From Mesobacillus zeae (GTDB taxonomy: Bacteria; Bacillota; Bacilli; Bacillales; Cytobacillaceae), in NCBI RefSeq assembly GCF_003570705.1, contig NZ_QWVT01000040.1:1-59225 (forward strand): a DNA stretch of 59,225 bases. Direction: 5' to 3'. The position numbers and the translations under genes were made by a program. This document shows, piece by piece, positions 1 to 7,382 of this stretch. Within the stretch, counting starts at the first letter, position 1; the number at the start of each line of letters is the position of its first letter. The notes under the pieces were generated by a model that was not told where the DNA came from, did no database searches, and worked only from the letters and a program-made list of their open reading frames with translations.

Positions 1-1
1 A

Positions 2-109
2 AGCCGATATTTAGCAATCTACAGGAATGCTAAAGGGAGCATGAATTCTATAAGAAGTAAACAAATTTATTATTCATTTTTGAAGGCAGACATAATTAAT
101 ATGATGTAA
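2..109 (+). CDS. possible 3' end of a truncated plus-strand gene
   Basis: The frame is open from base 2 to a TAA at 107-109 and is followed 17 bases later by a strong hairpin at 127-159, the usual spacing of a gene end and its terminator. An internal ATG at 41 has an AAAGGGAGC site in front, so a 22-residue peptide is the alternative reading. The visible residues (ending KADIINMM) match no family I recognise. The call rests on position and terminator only. Confidence 0.35.
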   Translation, partial: SRYLAIYRNAKGSMNSIRSKQIYYSFLKADIINMM

Positions 110-126
110 ATTGAAATAACTTTAAA

Positions 127-170
127 GAGCTTTGCTATGTGTAGATTGTAGCAAAGCTCATATCTTTTTA
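127..170. terminator. bidirectional terminator hairpin
   Basis: An 11-bp perfect stem (GAGCTTTGCTA at 127-137 with TAGCAAAGCTC at 149-159) encloses an 11-base loop. On the plus strand it runs into ATATCTTTTTAT. On the minus strand it follows the cysteine desulfurase gene by about 100 bases, so it can close the selenoprotein operon as well as a plus-strand gene ending at 109. Confidence 0.7.
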
Positions 171-256
171 TATCCAAATTAAATGACTTTATTATATTGT
201 ACAATTTCTTATTGTAAAAAACCCTTTTCTTGATTACAAAGGCATTTCCTCATCAT

Positions 257-1465
257 TCATGTTAATGCATAGGGTGGAGTTTGAACATTCACACGAGCAG
301 ACTTTTTTGGTGACATCTGCCTTAGTTTTTGGACTCCCCTGCATACCATCTCCGCCGCATATAGGACTTCCTGTTCGGTTGTGTGCATAGCCACACTGAA
401 CCGTAATGTACTTCTTATCATGTCCTCGTCTTTTCCCATTGCAGAAAGTACATGAGATAGTTTTTTGGAGGAGGAGCTGCAAGCCGATCCAATAGATACA
501 AATACTTGCTGATGGTTAAGCCAATGCGCTAAAGACTCTCCTCTTATTCCTTCAAAATAGATGCTCATGGTAGAAGGAACCGACGTTTTATCACTACTAT
601 TCTCGAACCAATTTTCAGTATGTTCCCTTAGCTGGCTGAAGAAAAGAGACTTTAGATGGATTGAATGCTCTGTAAATTTATCATGATTCTTTATGCTGAT
701 TTCTGCTGCTTTTCCTAATCCCACAATTCCTGAAACATTTTCGGTTCCTGACCTGAAGCCGAATTCCTGCCCGCCTCCATGAATTAATGGGGACAAACGA
801 GTACTTTCACTGATATAAAGAGCACCTACACCTTTCGGACCGCAAATTTTATGAGCAGATAGTGCAAGGCTTGTAACATTAAGCTTGCTCACATCTATCG
901 GAACTTTGCCGACAGCCTGCACAGCATCGCAGTGAAAATGGATATTGTGTTCCTTGCATAATTGACCGATCTTCTCCACAGGCTGGATGGACCCAACCTC
1001 ATTGTTTACAAACATAATACTGACTAAACATGTGTCTTCCCTGATAGAATTTTCGAATTGCTCATAAGAAATGACCCCAAACTCATCCACTTCTATATAG
1101 GTCACTTCCACTCCAAAATGCTTTGCTAAATACTCACAAGCCTGGAGAATTGCAGGATGTTCAACCTTACTCACGATAATATGTCTCTTTTTAGGTGAAA
1201 TCGAGCTTAATAGGTTCATAAATACGGTAGAGTTGGATTCCGACCCCCCGCTTGTAAAAATAATCTCCTGCGGTTTAGCATTGATTGTATCAGCTATCTT
1301 AATGCGGGAATCTTCAATTGCAGACTTCGCTTCCCGTCCAAGAGAATATAAACTGGAAGGATTCCCGAATTGAGTTAAATAAAACGGCATCATTGACTCA
1401 ACAACCCTGGGGTCCAGAGGGGTTGTCGCGTTGTTATCCAGATAAGCTGTCCTTATTATTTTCAT
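257..1465 (-). CDS. NifS/IscS-type cysteine desulfurase
   Basis: A 402-residue class V aminotransferase-fold enzyme. PLP enzymes of this family take sulfur from cysteine (or selenium from selenocysteine) and pass it to a scaffold as a persulfide. Visible landmarks are the N-terminal YLDNNATTPLD, the PLP-lysine motif SAHKICGPKG near residue 206, the RSGTEN motif near 240 and the active-site cysteine in SIGSACSSSS near 328. It is the last gene of the minus-strand operon and starts three bases after the IscU-like gene ends, so the two are almost certainly co-translated partners. Next to a UGA-containing selenoprotein gene, a role in selenium mobilisation as well as Fe-S assembly is plausible, but that is inference. 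Confidence 0.93.
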   Translation of the reverse strand: MKIIRTAYLDNNATTPLDPRVVESMMPFYLTQFGNPSSLYSLGREAKSAIEDSRIKIADTINAKPQEIIFTSGGSESNSTVFMNLLSSISPKKRHIIVSKVEHPAILQACEYLAKHFGVEVTYIEVDEFGVISYEQFENSIREDTCLVSIMFVNNEVGSIQPVEKIGQLCKEHNIHFHCDAVQAVGKVPIDVSKLNVTSLALSAHKICGPKGVGALYISESTRLSPLIHGGGQEFGFRSGTENVSGIVGLGKAAEISIKNHDKFTEHSIHLKSLFFSQLREHTENWFENSSDKTSVPSTMSIYFEGIRGESLAHWLNHQQVFVSIGSACSSSSKKLSHVLSAMGKDEDMIRSTLRFSVAMHTTEQEVLYAAEMVCRGVQKLRQMSPKKSARVNVQTPPYALT

Positions 1466-1468
1466 GAT

Positions 1469-1864
1469 TTAATCCTCTACTAAAAACTCTTTTTTCTCAT
1501 AGATATGCAATTCAGGCTCTGCACACTTCTTTAAGACTTCAAGCCCAAAATCTATACAGTGCAGTTGGGACGGTTCCAGCTCTCCTAAAAGAGTCTCTAT
1601 ATCCTTGCGTGAAAATGCTTTTAAAGCGTGGAGCCCCTGATTTATCATTTTTTCCGATAATATACTTGCCGTTGCAATCGAACCGGAACAGCCGTACGCT
1701 AGGTACTTCAATGCCGTAATCGTTTTATTTGGAGAGACATTCAGAAATACATGGACGGTGTCTCCACAAATAGGATTGCTTACTTCGACAATATAATCCG
1801 GGGATTCAAGCTCACCAATGTTCCTTGGATTCATAAAATGTTCTGAAATAATCTCATTATACAT
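1469..1864 (-). CDS. IscU/NifU-like iron-sulfur scaffold protein
   Basis: A 131-residue scaffold on which Fe-S clusters are built with sulfur from the adjacent desulfurase. The three expected cysteines are present in NPICGD, YGCSGSIATAS and QLHCIDFG. The last fits the IscU LHC motif better than the SufU pattern, and the SufU-specific insertion is absent. I chose the ATG at 1864 because GGAG lies eight bases upstream and the gene then starts one base after the stop of the LuxE-like gene; the longer frame back to 1927 would overlap that gene. Dedicated IscU/IscS pairs beside a metabolic gene usually serve a specific client. Confidence 0.88.
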   Translation of the reverse strand: MYNEIISEHFMNPRNIGELESPDYIVEVSNPICGDTVHVFLNVSPNKTITALKYLAYGCSGSIATASILSEKMINQGLHALKAFSRKDIETLLGELEPSQLHCIDFGLEVLKKCAEPELHIYEKKEFLVED

Positions 1865-1865
1865 A

Positions 1866-3053
1866 TTAGACTCCGATCCACTCTGGCGTTGCATCGTCAG
1901 GGCATCTTTTGCTTTCATTCTCTTCAATATATTTTTCTAGATTGATGGCGCAGCATCCCACTTCAACCCCAGGTATCCTCGAAATATAAGTCAATTTCTG
2001 GCCAACACGTCCGCATTCACAATTCATGTCTGTTTTAATGTATCCTACATCTTCTGTTAAAATGTACCCTGGATACGATAGAGAAGTAGGATCATAAATC
2101 GCTACCACGCCTCTTTCTCCCGGATTCACCTCTTCAAGTACATTTCTTGGATTTCTTACCGAAATATGAACCCATGGCGGCAAGTGCTTTTCCTGCTGTT
2201 CACATTCAATCGCTAACATATTCGCTTCAACCAAGCCATACATATCACGGACATTATTAGGATTCATTCCTAAATACTCAGCACAAAGAGCATTAAACTC
2301 ATTGCGAGGAATTTCTTTACCTGTGAACTTTTTCCATCCCCCGAGGGTGATGATCAGGCTTTTCTTATCCAATTTGATTTTTATATCATTGTCGATCATA
2401 TAGCTAAGCAATTTATAGATCAGGAAAGGCGGTCCAACAATATTCCTAACATGCTTTCCTTCCCAGCTCTGAAGCACTTCTACTGCCTCTTGCGGATTAA
2501 AAGATACTTTTTTCACCATATTTCTGGTCCCATCAAATAAACCAGCCGTAATGTTTAAAACCTTAATCATGCCCATTTCTGGCATTTCTTCTGTTGGCGG
2601 GAAAAGGAACATTCCAACACCTTTAGAAATTTTAAAGAACTCACGATACATTTTTACAATGCCTTCTGTAGCATAATCAATGGTTTTGGAATCCCTGCGG
2701 GAGACACTCGGAATGCCGCTTGTCCCTGTGCTTCTCATTTCAAACTCGATTTCTGACAGCTTACAGCTTAATAAATGGTGTGAGTTAGCCTCTTTGAACG
2801 TTCTTACCGGGATTAGAGGGATTTTGATTAAATCTTCAAAGCTATTAATATCATCCGGTGTTACATCCTTTTGCTTGCAGACATCCCTATAGAATTCATT
2901 CTTTTCAAAATGATAGCTGAAATTCTCTTTAATAATCTCAGTTTTGATTTTACAGATCTCTTCATAAGGCAATTTAAAAAGTTCGCTTGAACTGCTAATC
3001 ATGCTGCTGACAGGAGAAAAACCGAAAGACTTAATATCTTTTACCAGATTCAT
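1866..3053 (-). CDS. LuxE-like acyl-protein synthetase
   Basis: A 395-residue member of the acyl-protein synthetase family (LuxE, PF04443), an ANL-type adenylating enzyme that activates a carboxylic acid as acyl-AMP and transfers it to a protein thiol. The phosphate-binding loop RSTGTSGIPS lies near residue 107, followed by the ITLGGWK and DMYGLVE blocks (near 236 and 272). Near the C-terminus, VGCCAINLEK offers cysteines that could act like the acyl-accepting cysteine of LuxE. The Shine-Dalgarno site is GGGGG, nine bases before the ATG, within a (TATG)3 stretch that contains out-of-frame ATGs. An acyl carrier protein is encoded 20 bases upstream and is the obvious candidate acyl partner. Confidence 0.85.
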   Translation of the reverse strand: MNLVKDIKSFGFSPVSSMISSSSELFKLPYEEICKIKTEIIKENFSYHFEKNEFYRDVCKQKDVTPDDINSFEDLIKIPLIPVRTFKEANSHHLLSCKLSEIEFEMRSTGTSGIPSVSRRDSKTIDYATEGIVKMYREFFKISKGVGMFLFPPTEEMPEMGMIKVLNITAGLFDGTRNMVKKVSFNPQEAVEVLQSWEGKHVRNIVGPPFLIYKLLSYMIDNDIKIKLDKKSLIITLGGWKKFTGKEIPRNEFNALCAEYLGMNPNNVRDMYGLVEANMLAIECEQQEKHLPPWVHISVRNPRNVLEEVNPGERGVVAIYDPTSLSYPGYILTEDVGYIKTDMNCECGRVGQKLTYISRIPGVEVGCCAINLEKYIEENESKRCPDDATPEWIGV

Positions 3054-3073
3054 ACATACATACCCCCAAATTT

Positions 3074-3331
3074 TTAAATAACTTGCATATAGTTTTTTTC
3101 AATGTACCCAACAACATCTTCAATTTTTCGTATGGAGTCAAACTGCTCATCAGGCATATACAGATTGAACTCTTCTTCTATAAATAAGGTCATTTCAAGA
3201 ACATCTGCTGAATCCAAATTAAGCTCATCCCTCAAATCAGAATGGATGTGAATATCCTCTTCTTTGAGCGGAGTATAAGAAACAATTTTCTCCTTCAAAA
3301 TTCTTAAAATTTCGTCTTTAGACATTAGCAA
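3074..3331 (-). CDS. acyl carrier protein
   Basis: An 85-residue four-helix carrier protein. The phosphopantetheine attachment serine is in LNLDSADVLEM (residue about 41), matching the DSL-type site with alanine after serine. Its start overlaps the end of the monooxygenase gene by 14 bases (or 8 if the second ATG at 3325 is used), which suggests translational coupling. It is not near fatty-acid synthesis genes, so it is probably a dedicated carrier loaded by, or unloaded through, the LuxE-like enzyme encoded next to it. Confidence 0.92.
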   Translation of the reverse strand: MLMSKDEILRILKEKIVSYTPLKEEDIHIHSDLRDELNLDSADVLEMTLFIEEEFNLYMPDEQFDSIRKIEDVVGYIEKNYMQVI

Positions 3332-4430
3332 TTCGCTCCTTCATTTGTCTAATATGCTGCTTCTGAATCACTTCCACAAGAAATTCTGCATCTTCACCTA
3401 CACCTAGAAGAAGTGCCGAGCCTCGTTTATGCTGCCACGGCAGACCGAGGAAATATAAACCTTTGTGTGGGCTGACTCCACGTGTTTGAATAGGTTCACT
3501 TGTTTCATTTAGGGCACCCTTTAGTTTGATCCAGCTATAATTGAACTTAAAGCCTGTACACCAAATAATATTATCAACTTCTAACTGCTGCTGATCCGCA
3601 AAGTAAACGGTTGTCCCATTAGCATCGACTACTCGGTCTTTTAGAAGGATTTTGCCACTTTTGATATATTTTTTCGATTCCCGCCCTATAATCGGGTCAT
3701 TTTTCTTGATGATTTGACCCAGTTTAGAATCAACCGTCAATTGCGAAATTCTCAACTTTTCAAACCACCAGAATAGGCTTTTATTCAGTATTCTTTTTGG
3801 GATTATTTTTGGCTTTTTTCCAACAGAAACAAAGACTGCCTTTCTGTCTGCAATTTCAGCCGCAATCTGCAAGCCTGAATTGCCCGCGCCTACTATGAGA
3901 GTTGTTCCTTTTTGCAATTCACTCGGGTTCTTATAATCAGCCGAGTGTACCTGGTAGACTTCTTCACTCAATTTAGTTGAAAATCCATGAGTAAAAGGAG
4001 TTTGAAAAGGGCCGGTTGCTATGACAACAGAATCTGCCTTGTAAACGCCTTTATTGGTTACGACTTTTTTCTTTAATGGAGCTTCTTCTATTAAAATCAC
4101 TTTTGTATTCATCTGATGAGGGAGTTTGAATTGTCGGGCATACTCTAGGAGGTAGTCTGCCACTTCATCTTTGGTGGGATAAGTTTCCTGGTTTCCTGCC
4201 AGCTTCATCCCCGGGAGGGAGCTGTAAGAACGCGGTGTGAATAAAACGAGTGAATCATATCTTGTCCTCCACGAATCGCCAATTTGATTATGGGCATCCA
4301 AGACAATATGGCTAATATTCTTTCTGCTTAAATAGTAACTCATTGCTAAGCCAGCTTGACCGGCTCCAATCACGATGACATCAAAGTTATTAATGATTAT
4401 CACTTCCTGTAGCTTCCGCATATTTTTCAT
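3318..4430 (-). CDS. FAD-dependent NAD(P)H monooxygenase
   Basis: A two-dinucleotide-fold flavoprotein of the flavin-containing monooxygenase type, about 370 residues. The FAD motif GAGQAGLAMSYYL is close to the N-terminus, the NADPH-binding motif GAGNSGLQIAAE is central, and ATG motifs (VVIATGPFQTP, WCTGFKF) are present. Such enzymes oxygenate soft nucleophiles (N, S, Se) or carbonyls using NADPH and oxygen. The start is uncertain: ATG at 4430 (AGGA upstream), ATG at 4421 or GTG at 4403; all overlap the end of the selenoprotein gene. A still longer frame to 4499 would overlap further and lacks support. Confidence 0.85.
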   Translation of the reverse strand: MKNMRKLQEVIIINNFDVIVIGAGQAGLAMSYYLSRKNISHIVLDAHNQIGDSWRTRYDSLVLFTPRSYSSLPGMKLAGNQETYPTKDEVADYLLEYARQFKLPHQMNTKVILIEEAPLKKKVVTNKGVYKADSVVIATGPFQTPFTHGFSTKLSEEVYQVHSADYKNPSELQKGTTLIVGAGNSGLQIAAEIADRKAVFVSVGKKPKIIPKRILNKSLFWWFEKLRISQLTVDSKLGQIIKKNDPIIGRESKKYIKSGKILLKDRVVDANGTTVYFADQQQLEVDNIIWCTGFKFNYSWIKLKGALNETSEPIQTRGVSPHKGLYFLGLPWQHKRGSALLLGVGEDAEFLVEVIQKQHIRQMKERIANV

Positions 4431-5169
4431 GAGATCCTGATGGCATGGCAGCAACATCCAATAGTTTCTTGACAACCTTTTTTCTTGTCTCGAAGTCAAA
4501 AGGTTCCCCTAGCGGTCTTCCTAGTCTGAATGGAACATGCAATGATCTGGGAACATTAGCCTTTGCTGTAACCTCAGGCAAAAGTGTGACCATTACCGTG
4601 ACTATACCTTCCAACTCTAAGGCTCGTGCATACAGCGCGAGTACATTATGGCATTCGCCTCAGCCAGGAACGAGGAAGGCAATATCAACCCTATCCTTTT
4701 TAAGGATATCTGCTACTTTTGGGGCGGTGATTTTTTCGTGAGGTTCATGATTGAGGGTTCCCCCATTTAAACCAAAGTTACAGTTAGAAACAGCATGAAT
4801 AGAATGACCTTCTAACTCTTTCAATTGTTCTAATGGAAAGACAATAGATATATCGATATTTGCATGCTTGGTATCATAATAAATATGTGTAGCTTTTAGC
4901 TCACTGTGCTGTGTATCTGGAGGGATGATTCTGTAGCTGTGATCCCCGTCCAATGTTTCCACATTAAATGGCGCATCATTTTGTAAATGGACACCAGCGC
5001 TTGTAAGCAAGGCGACCCTGCATTGACTTAAAGGTTTTTGCAAAGAGTTATTTATAGGACCTTCCCAGACTCTTGTATTACTTAATGTGAATTTTTTATA
5101 AGACTTCGGAAAATATTTTGACCAGCCTATCGCAACTTTAGACCTTAATTTGTAGTACAGGCTCAACAA
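4390..5169 (-). CDS. GrdB-family selenoprotein with in-frame UGA (Sec170)
   Basis: The translation is 259 residues if the TGA at 4660-4662 is read as selenocysteine; the two halves are in the same frame and both are conserved in type. The N-terminal part carries segments typical of the glycine/sarcosine/betaine/D-proline reductase selenoprotein B family (IPPDTQHSELKATHIYYD, FPLEQLKEL, NFGLNGG). The TGA falls in LVPG-U-GECH, giving a UxxC redox motif, and the downstream RPLGEP block continues the family. A hairpin fitting bacterial SECIS rules lies 19-37 bases after the TGA. The start is TTG at 5169 or 5166 behind AGAGGGGG. It is first in the operon. If the genome lacks selA, selB and tRNA-Sec, the gene would instead be truncated at residue 169. 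Confidence 0.82.
4623..4641 (-). promoter_or_regulatory. bSECIS-like hairpin after the UGA codon
   Basis: Reading the minus strand, CUCG pairs with CGAG, then there is one C/A mismatch, two more GC pairs and a UGUAU loop. The loop begins 26 bases after the UGA and has G at its second position. This agrees with the general bacterial SECIS description (hairpin immediately 3' of the UGA, small loop, G at loop position one or two). The stem is short, so the call is a prediction by eye without a folding calculation. Confidence 0.55.
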
Positions 5170-5196
5170 TACCCCCTCTTTCTATTCATATTTTCA

Positions 5197-5210
5197 GAAT
5201 ATTCATATTC
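5197..5210. promoter_or_regulatory. palindrome just downstream of the operon promoter
   Basis: A perfect 6-2-6 inverted repeat (GAATAT TC ATATTC) sits four bases downstream of the -10 box of the selenoprotein operon promoter, at about the transcription start. This is a classic repressor position. No cognate regulator is evident in the window. Confidence 0.35.
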
Positions 5211-5213
5211 GTT

Positions 5214-5242
5214 AGTATAACAATTTTATTATTGGTTCGCAA
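5214..5242 (-). promoter_or_regulatory. sigma-A type promoter for the selenoprotein operon
   Basis: On the minus strand TTGCGA (5237-5242) and TATACT (5214-5219) are separated by exactly 17 bases. The -10 box is about 45 bases upstream of the TTG start. No other good promoter is seen inside the six-gene run, whose genes overlap or nearly touch. Confidence 0.65.
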
Positions 5243-5295
5243 TACATTTTACCCTAAATTTACCTTCATTTAATAAATACCCCATAAATGGATTT

Positions 5296-5934
5296 TTAAT
5301 CTAACTGGTTGGATTTTGCTGTTTTTTCACAAACGATTTTCCTATATAGTCCATGCATCATAATCTCTTCATCTATCAAAACCTTGCTCTCTTCTTTAAC
5401 ATAATGTTGTATTTGGTAAAAATCCAAACCTATGTCTGTTCCAAGCCACTTAATCATAGGACGAAGCAGTTTTTGTCCCGTACGGATCTCTTTATTTTTT
5501 GGAATGAATTTATCAAGGATATACACATTTCCTCCTCTTTTCAATACGCGGACCATTTCCTTCATTGTTAGGGTTGGGTCCGGTACGACGCTCAAAATTA
5601 AATCCCCAAAAATATAATCGAAGCTTTCAGATTCAAACTTCATATTTTGTGCGTCCATTTCTATTAAAGAGATATCTTTATCATCATACTTTGCCTTGGC
5701 AATCTCCAACATATCTCGGGAAATATCGATACCCGTAATTTCGTAACCTTTATTCAAGAAAAATGAAAGGTCTGCCCCAGTTCCAACACCGACGAAAAGA
5801 ATCTTGCTTCCTTTTTTAAACTCTATTTCTTTGAACATTTTCTGCCTTGCCTTTAAAAATTGCCCTGTATTAAAGATACGATCATATAAAGGAGACCAAC
5901 ATTTATATATGATTTTATTCCAACGATTATTCAT
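5296..5934 (-). CDS. class I SAM-dependent methyltransferase
   Basis: A 212-residue protein of the UbiE/Methyltransf_11 type. The SAM-binding motif I reads ILFVGVGTGADLSFF near residue 46, motif II ITGIDIS, then FDYIFGDLILSVVPDP and LKRGGNVYILDKF. The Shine-Dalgarno GAGGTAA is five bases before the ATG. It ends 126 bases upstream of the selenoprotein gene, on the same strand, but that gap holds its own promoter, so it is a neighbour rather than a clear operon member. The substrate is unknown; methylation of a chalcogen or lipid quinone-like compound cannot be told apart from sequence. Confidence 0.85.
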   Translation of the reverse strand: MNNRWNKIIYKCWSPLYDRIFNTGQFLKARQKMFKEIEFKKGSKILFVGVGTGADLSFFLNKGYEITGIDISRDMLEIAKAKYDDKDISLIEMDAQNMKFESESFDYIFGDLILSVVPDPTLTMKEMVRVLKRGGNVYILDKFIPKNKEIRTGQKLLRPMIKWLGTDIGLDFYQIQHYVKEESKVLIDEEIMMHGLYRKIVCEKTAKSNQLD

Positions 5935-6258
5935 GAACGTTACCTCGCTTTGCTAAAATTGAAAACCTTAAAACTAAATTATTATTTTAGAATAGAATAG
6001 TAAAAAAACATTTACAAAATACTATATTCGAAGGAATACTAGTATATGAATTCCCTATAAAGTAATATATTTCCTACTCATAATAAGGGCGGGGTTCATA
6101 ATAGTCAATCATTCAAAATCTACTAGAGTAAATTTGGTCTTGCTGAACGAATCACTCGGTTAGAAACTTTGGTCATTTCCTGGTTTATTTATTTTATTCA
6201 TCCGGCTAAAGCATTAGGCAAAAAATAAAAGCCGCTTAAAAAATCAGCGGCCTTTGGC
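5935..6258. other. intergenic region
   Basis: No gene is visible. The stretch contains very AT-rich sequence upstream of the methyltransferase and the terminator of the YvgK-like gene at 6231-6251. Confidence 0.5.
6220..6251 (-). terminator. rho-independent terminator of the YvgK-like gene
   Basis: On the minus strand GCCGC (6251-6247) pairs with GCGGC (6235-6231), followed by TTTTATTTTTT. It lies eight bases after the stop of the regulator gene. Confidence 0.75.
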
Positions 6259-7194
6259 TTAAAAGCTATCATAATAAACGGTTCCTGTATTCAATATATC
6301 GTAATCTCCTAATGAGTGAACTTCGGACTGAAACTCGCTTGAAGACAAGATTTTTTTTACAACGCTGATAAGGTGTTCGGTTTTCGCGCTTTTCAAGATG
6401 ACTAGATCGTACCTCTCGGTGATTAATGGAACAAAATCAATACCCGCCATTTTAGCCACTTTCTCTATTCCCACTCCGACATCTGCATGTCCGCTGGCAA
6501 CTGCTGAAGCAACGCTTAAATGGTTGGTCTCCTCATGATCATAGCCCTTGATATTTCTGGCCGAAATTTCGTTTAGCCTGAGTTGTTCATCAAGAAGGAT
6601 ACGTGCCCCCGACCCTTTTTCCCTATTGACGATTGTAATCCCATCTTGGTTTAAGTCTCCCCAGGATGTGAGGTTAAAAGGGTTTCCCTTTTTCACATAC
6701 AATCCAGCCTTCCTCGACAGAAGGTTTAGCAGAACATACGGATAGCCCACAAGGATTTTTTTTGTGTATGGGAGATTGTATTCACCCGTGTCACCGTCAA
6801 ACATATGCAAACTTACAATGTCGCATTCTTCGTTGTACATCGAAATTAAACCATTTAAGCTGCCTGTATAGGAGCGTAATGTTTTAAAAGAAGTTCTTTT
6901 CTCAACATATTTACCGAGAATATCCAGGACAAAATCCTGCCCGCTGATGACAATGACTGCTGAATCTTTTATTCTGTTTTTATTCAACTCTCTCACCGGC
7001 GGCTGGAATTTTGTGCTATCGGTTCTCTTCTCGCGATGAATGAATGTATCAAGATCATTTGCATCTATCCTCATCTGCCTTCCAACACGGAAAACAGGCA
7101 GTTCCCCTTTTTTCACAAGATCATATAGAGTAAGTTTCGATACCTTTAAAAGCTGTGAGACTTCTTCAATTGTGTAGGATAGCTCTTTTGGCAT
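6259..7194 (-). CDS. YvgK-like regulator: excisionase HTH plus molybdate-type binding domain
   Basis: A 311-residue fusion. Residues about 5-55 form a MerR/excisionase-type helix-turn-helix (TIEEVSQLLKVSKLTLYDLV, then FRVGRQMRI). Residues about 80-310 resemble the periplasmic-binding-protein-like domain found in YvgK and the C-terminal part of ModA-like proteins, with INREKGSGAR-type and HADVGVGIE segments. Such proteins sense a molybdate or tungstate oxyanion. It is divergent from the modA-like gene, as in Bacillus subtilis yvgK-yvgL, and probably controls it through the repeats between them. Ligand and sign of control are inferred. Confidence 0.82.
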   Translation of the reverse strand: MPKELSYTIEEVSQLLKVSKLTLYDLVKKGELPVFRVGRQMRIDANDLDTFIHREKRTDSTKFQPPVRELNKNRIKDSAVIVISGQDFVLDILGKYVEKRTSFKTLRSYTGSLNGLISMYNEECDIVSLHMFDGDTGEYNLPYTKKILVGYPYVLLNLLSRKAGLYVKKGNPFNLTSWGDLNQDGITIVNREKGSGARILLDEQLRLNEISARNIKGYDHEETNHLSVASAVASGHADVGVGIEKVAKMAGIDFVPLITERYDLVILKSAKTEHLISVVKKILSSSEFQSEVHSLGDYDILNTGTVYYDSF

Positions 7195-7284
7195 TTACAT
7201 CCCTCCACCTAGTATTTTACTGAAACCTTTGGAGAAAGTATATTTATTAATTTTTTGATTGTGACGTATATTATATTTCATCAA

Positions 7285-7361
7285 ATTATAATTAGTTATA
7301 ATAGATTATAATTAGTTATAATAGATTATAATTAGTTATAATAGATATAATTAGTTATAAA
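7285..7361. repeat. 20-bp tandem repeat array between yvgK-like and modA-like genes
   Basis: The unit ATTAGTTATAATAGATTATA occurs at 7291-7310 and 7311-7330, once with one base missing at 7331-7349 and partially at 7350-7361. Each unit contains palindromic TTATAA cores. The period of about two helical turns would place bound dimers on one face of the DNA. Its position between divergent genes suggests an operator array for the YvgK-like regulator and also the promoter region of both genes. Confidence 0.75.
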
Positions 7362-7382
7362 AAGTAGAAAGGAAGAATAATA

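Noticed and set aside
234-482. 82-codon cysteine-rich frame opposite the desulfurase
   Set aside because: It is out of frame with and fully inside the desulfurase gene and has no start signal.
4660-4662. Reading the TGA as a simple pseudogene stop
   Set aside because: Both halves keep family-specific sequence, the TGA sits at the redox position with a Cys three residues later, and a hairpin follows. A plain nonsense mutation at exactly that codon would be a strong coincidence, though it is not excluded.
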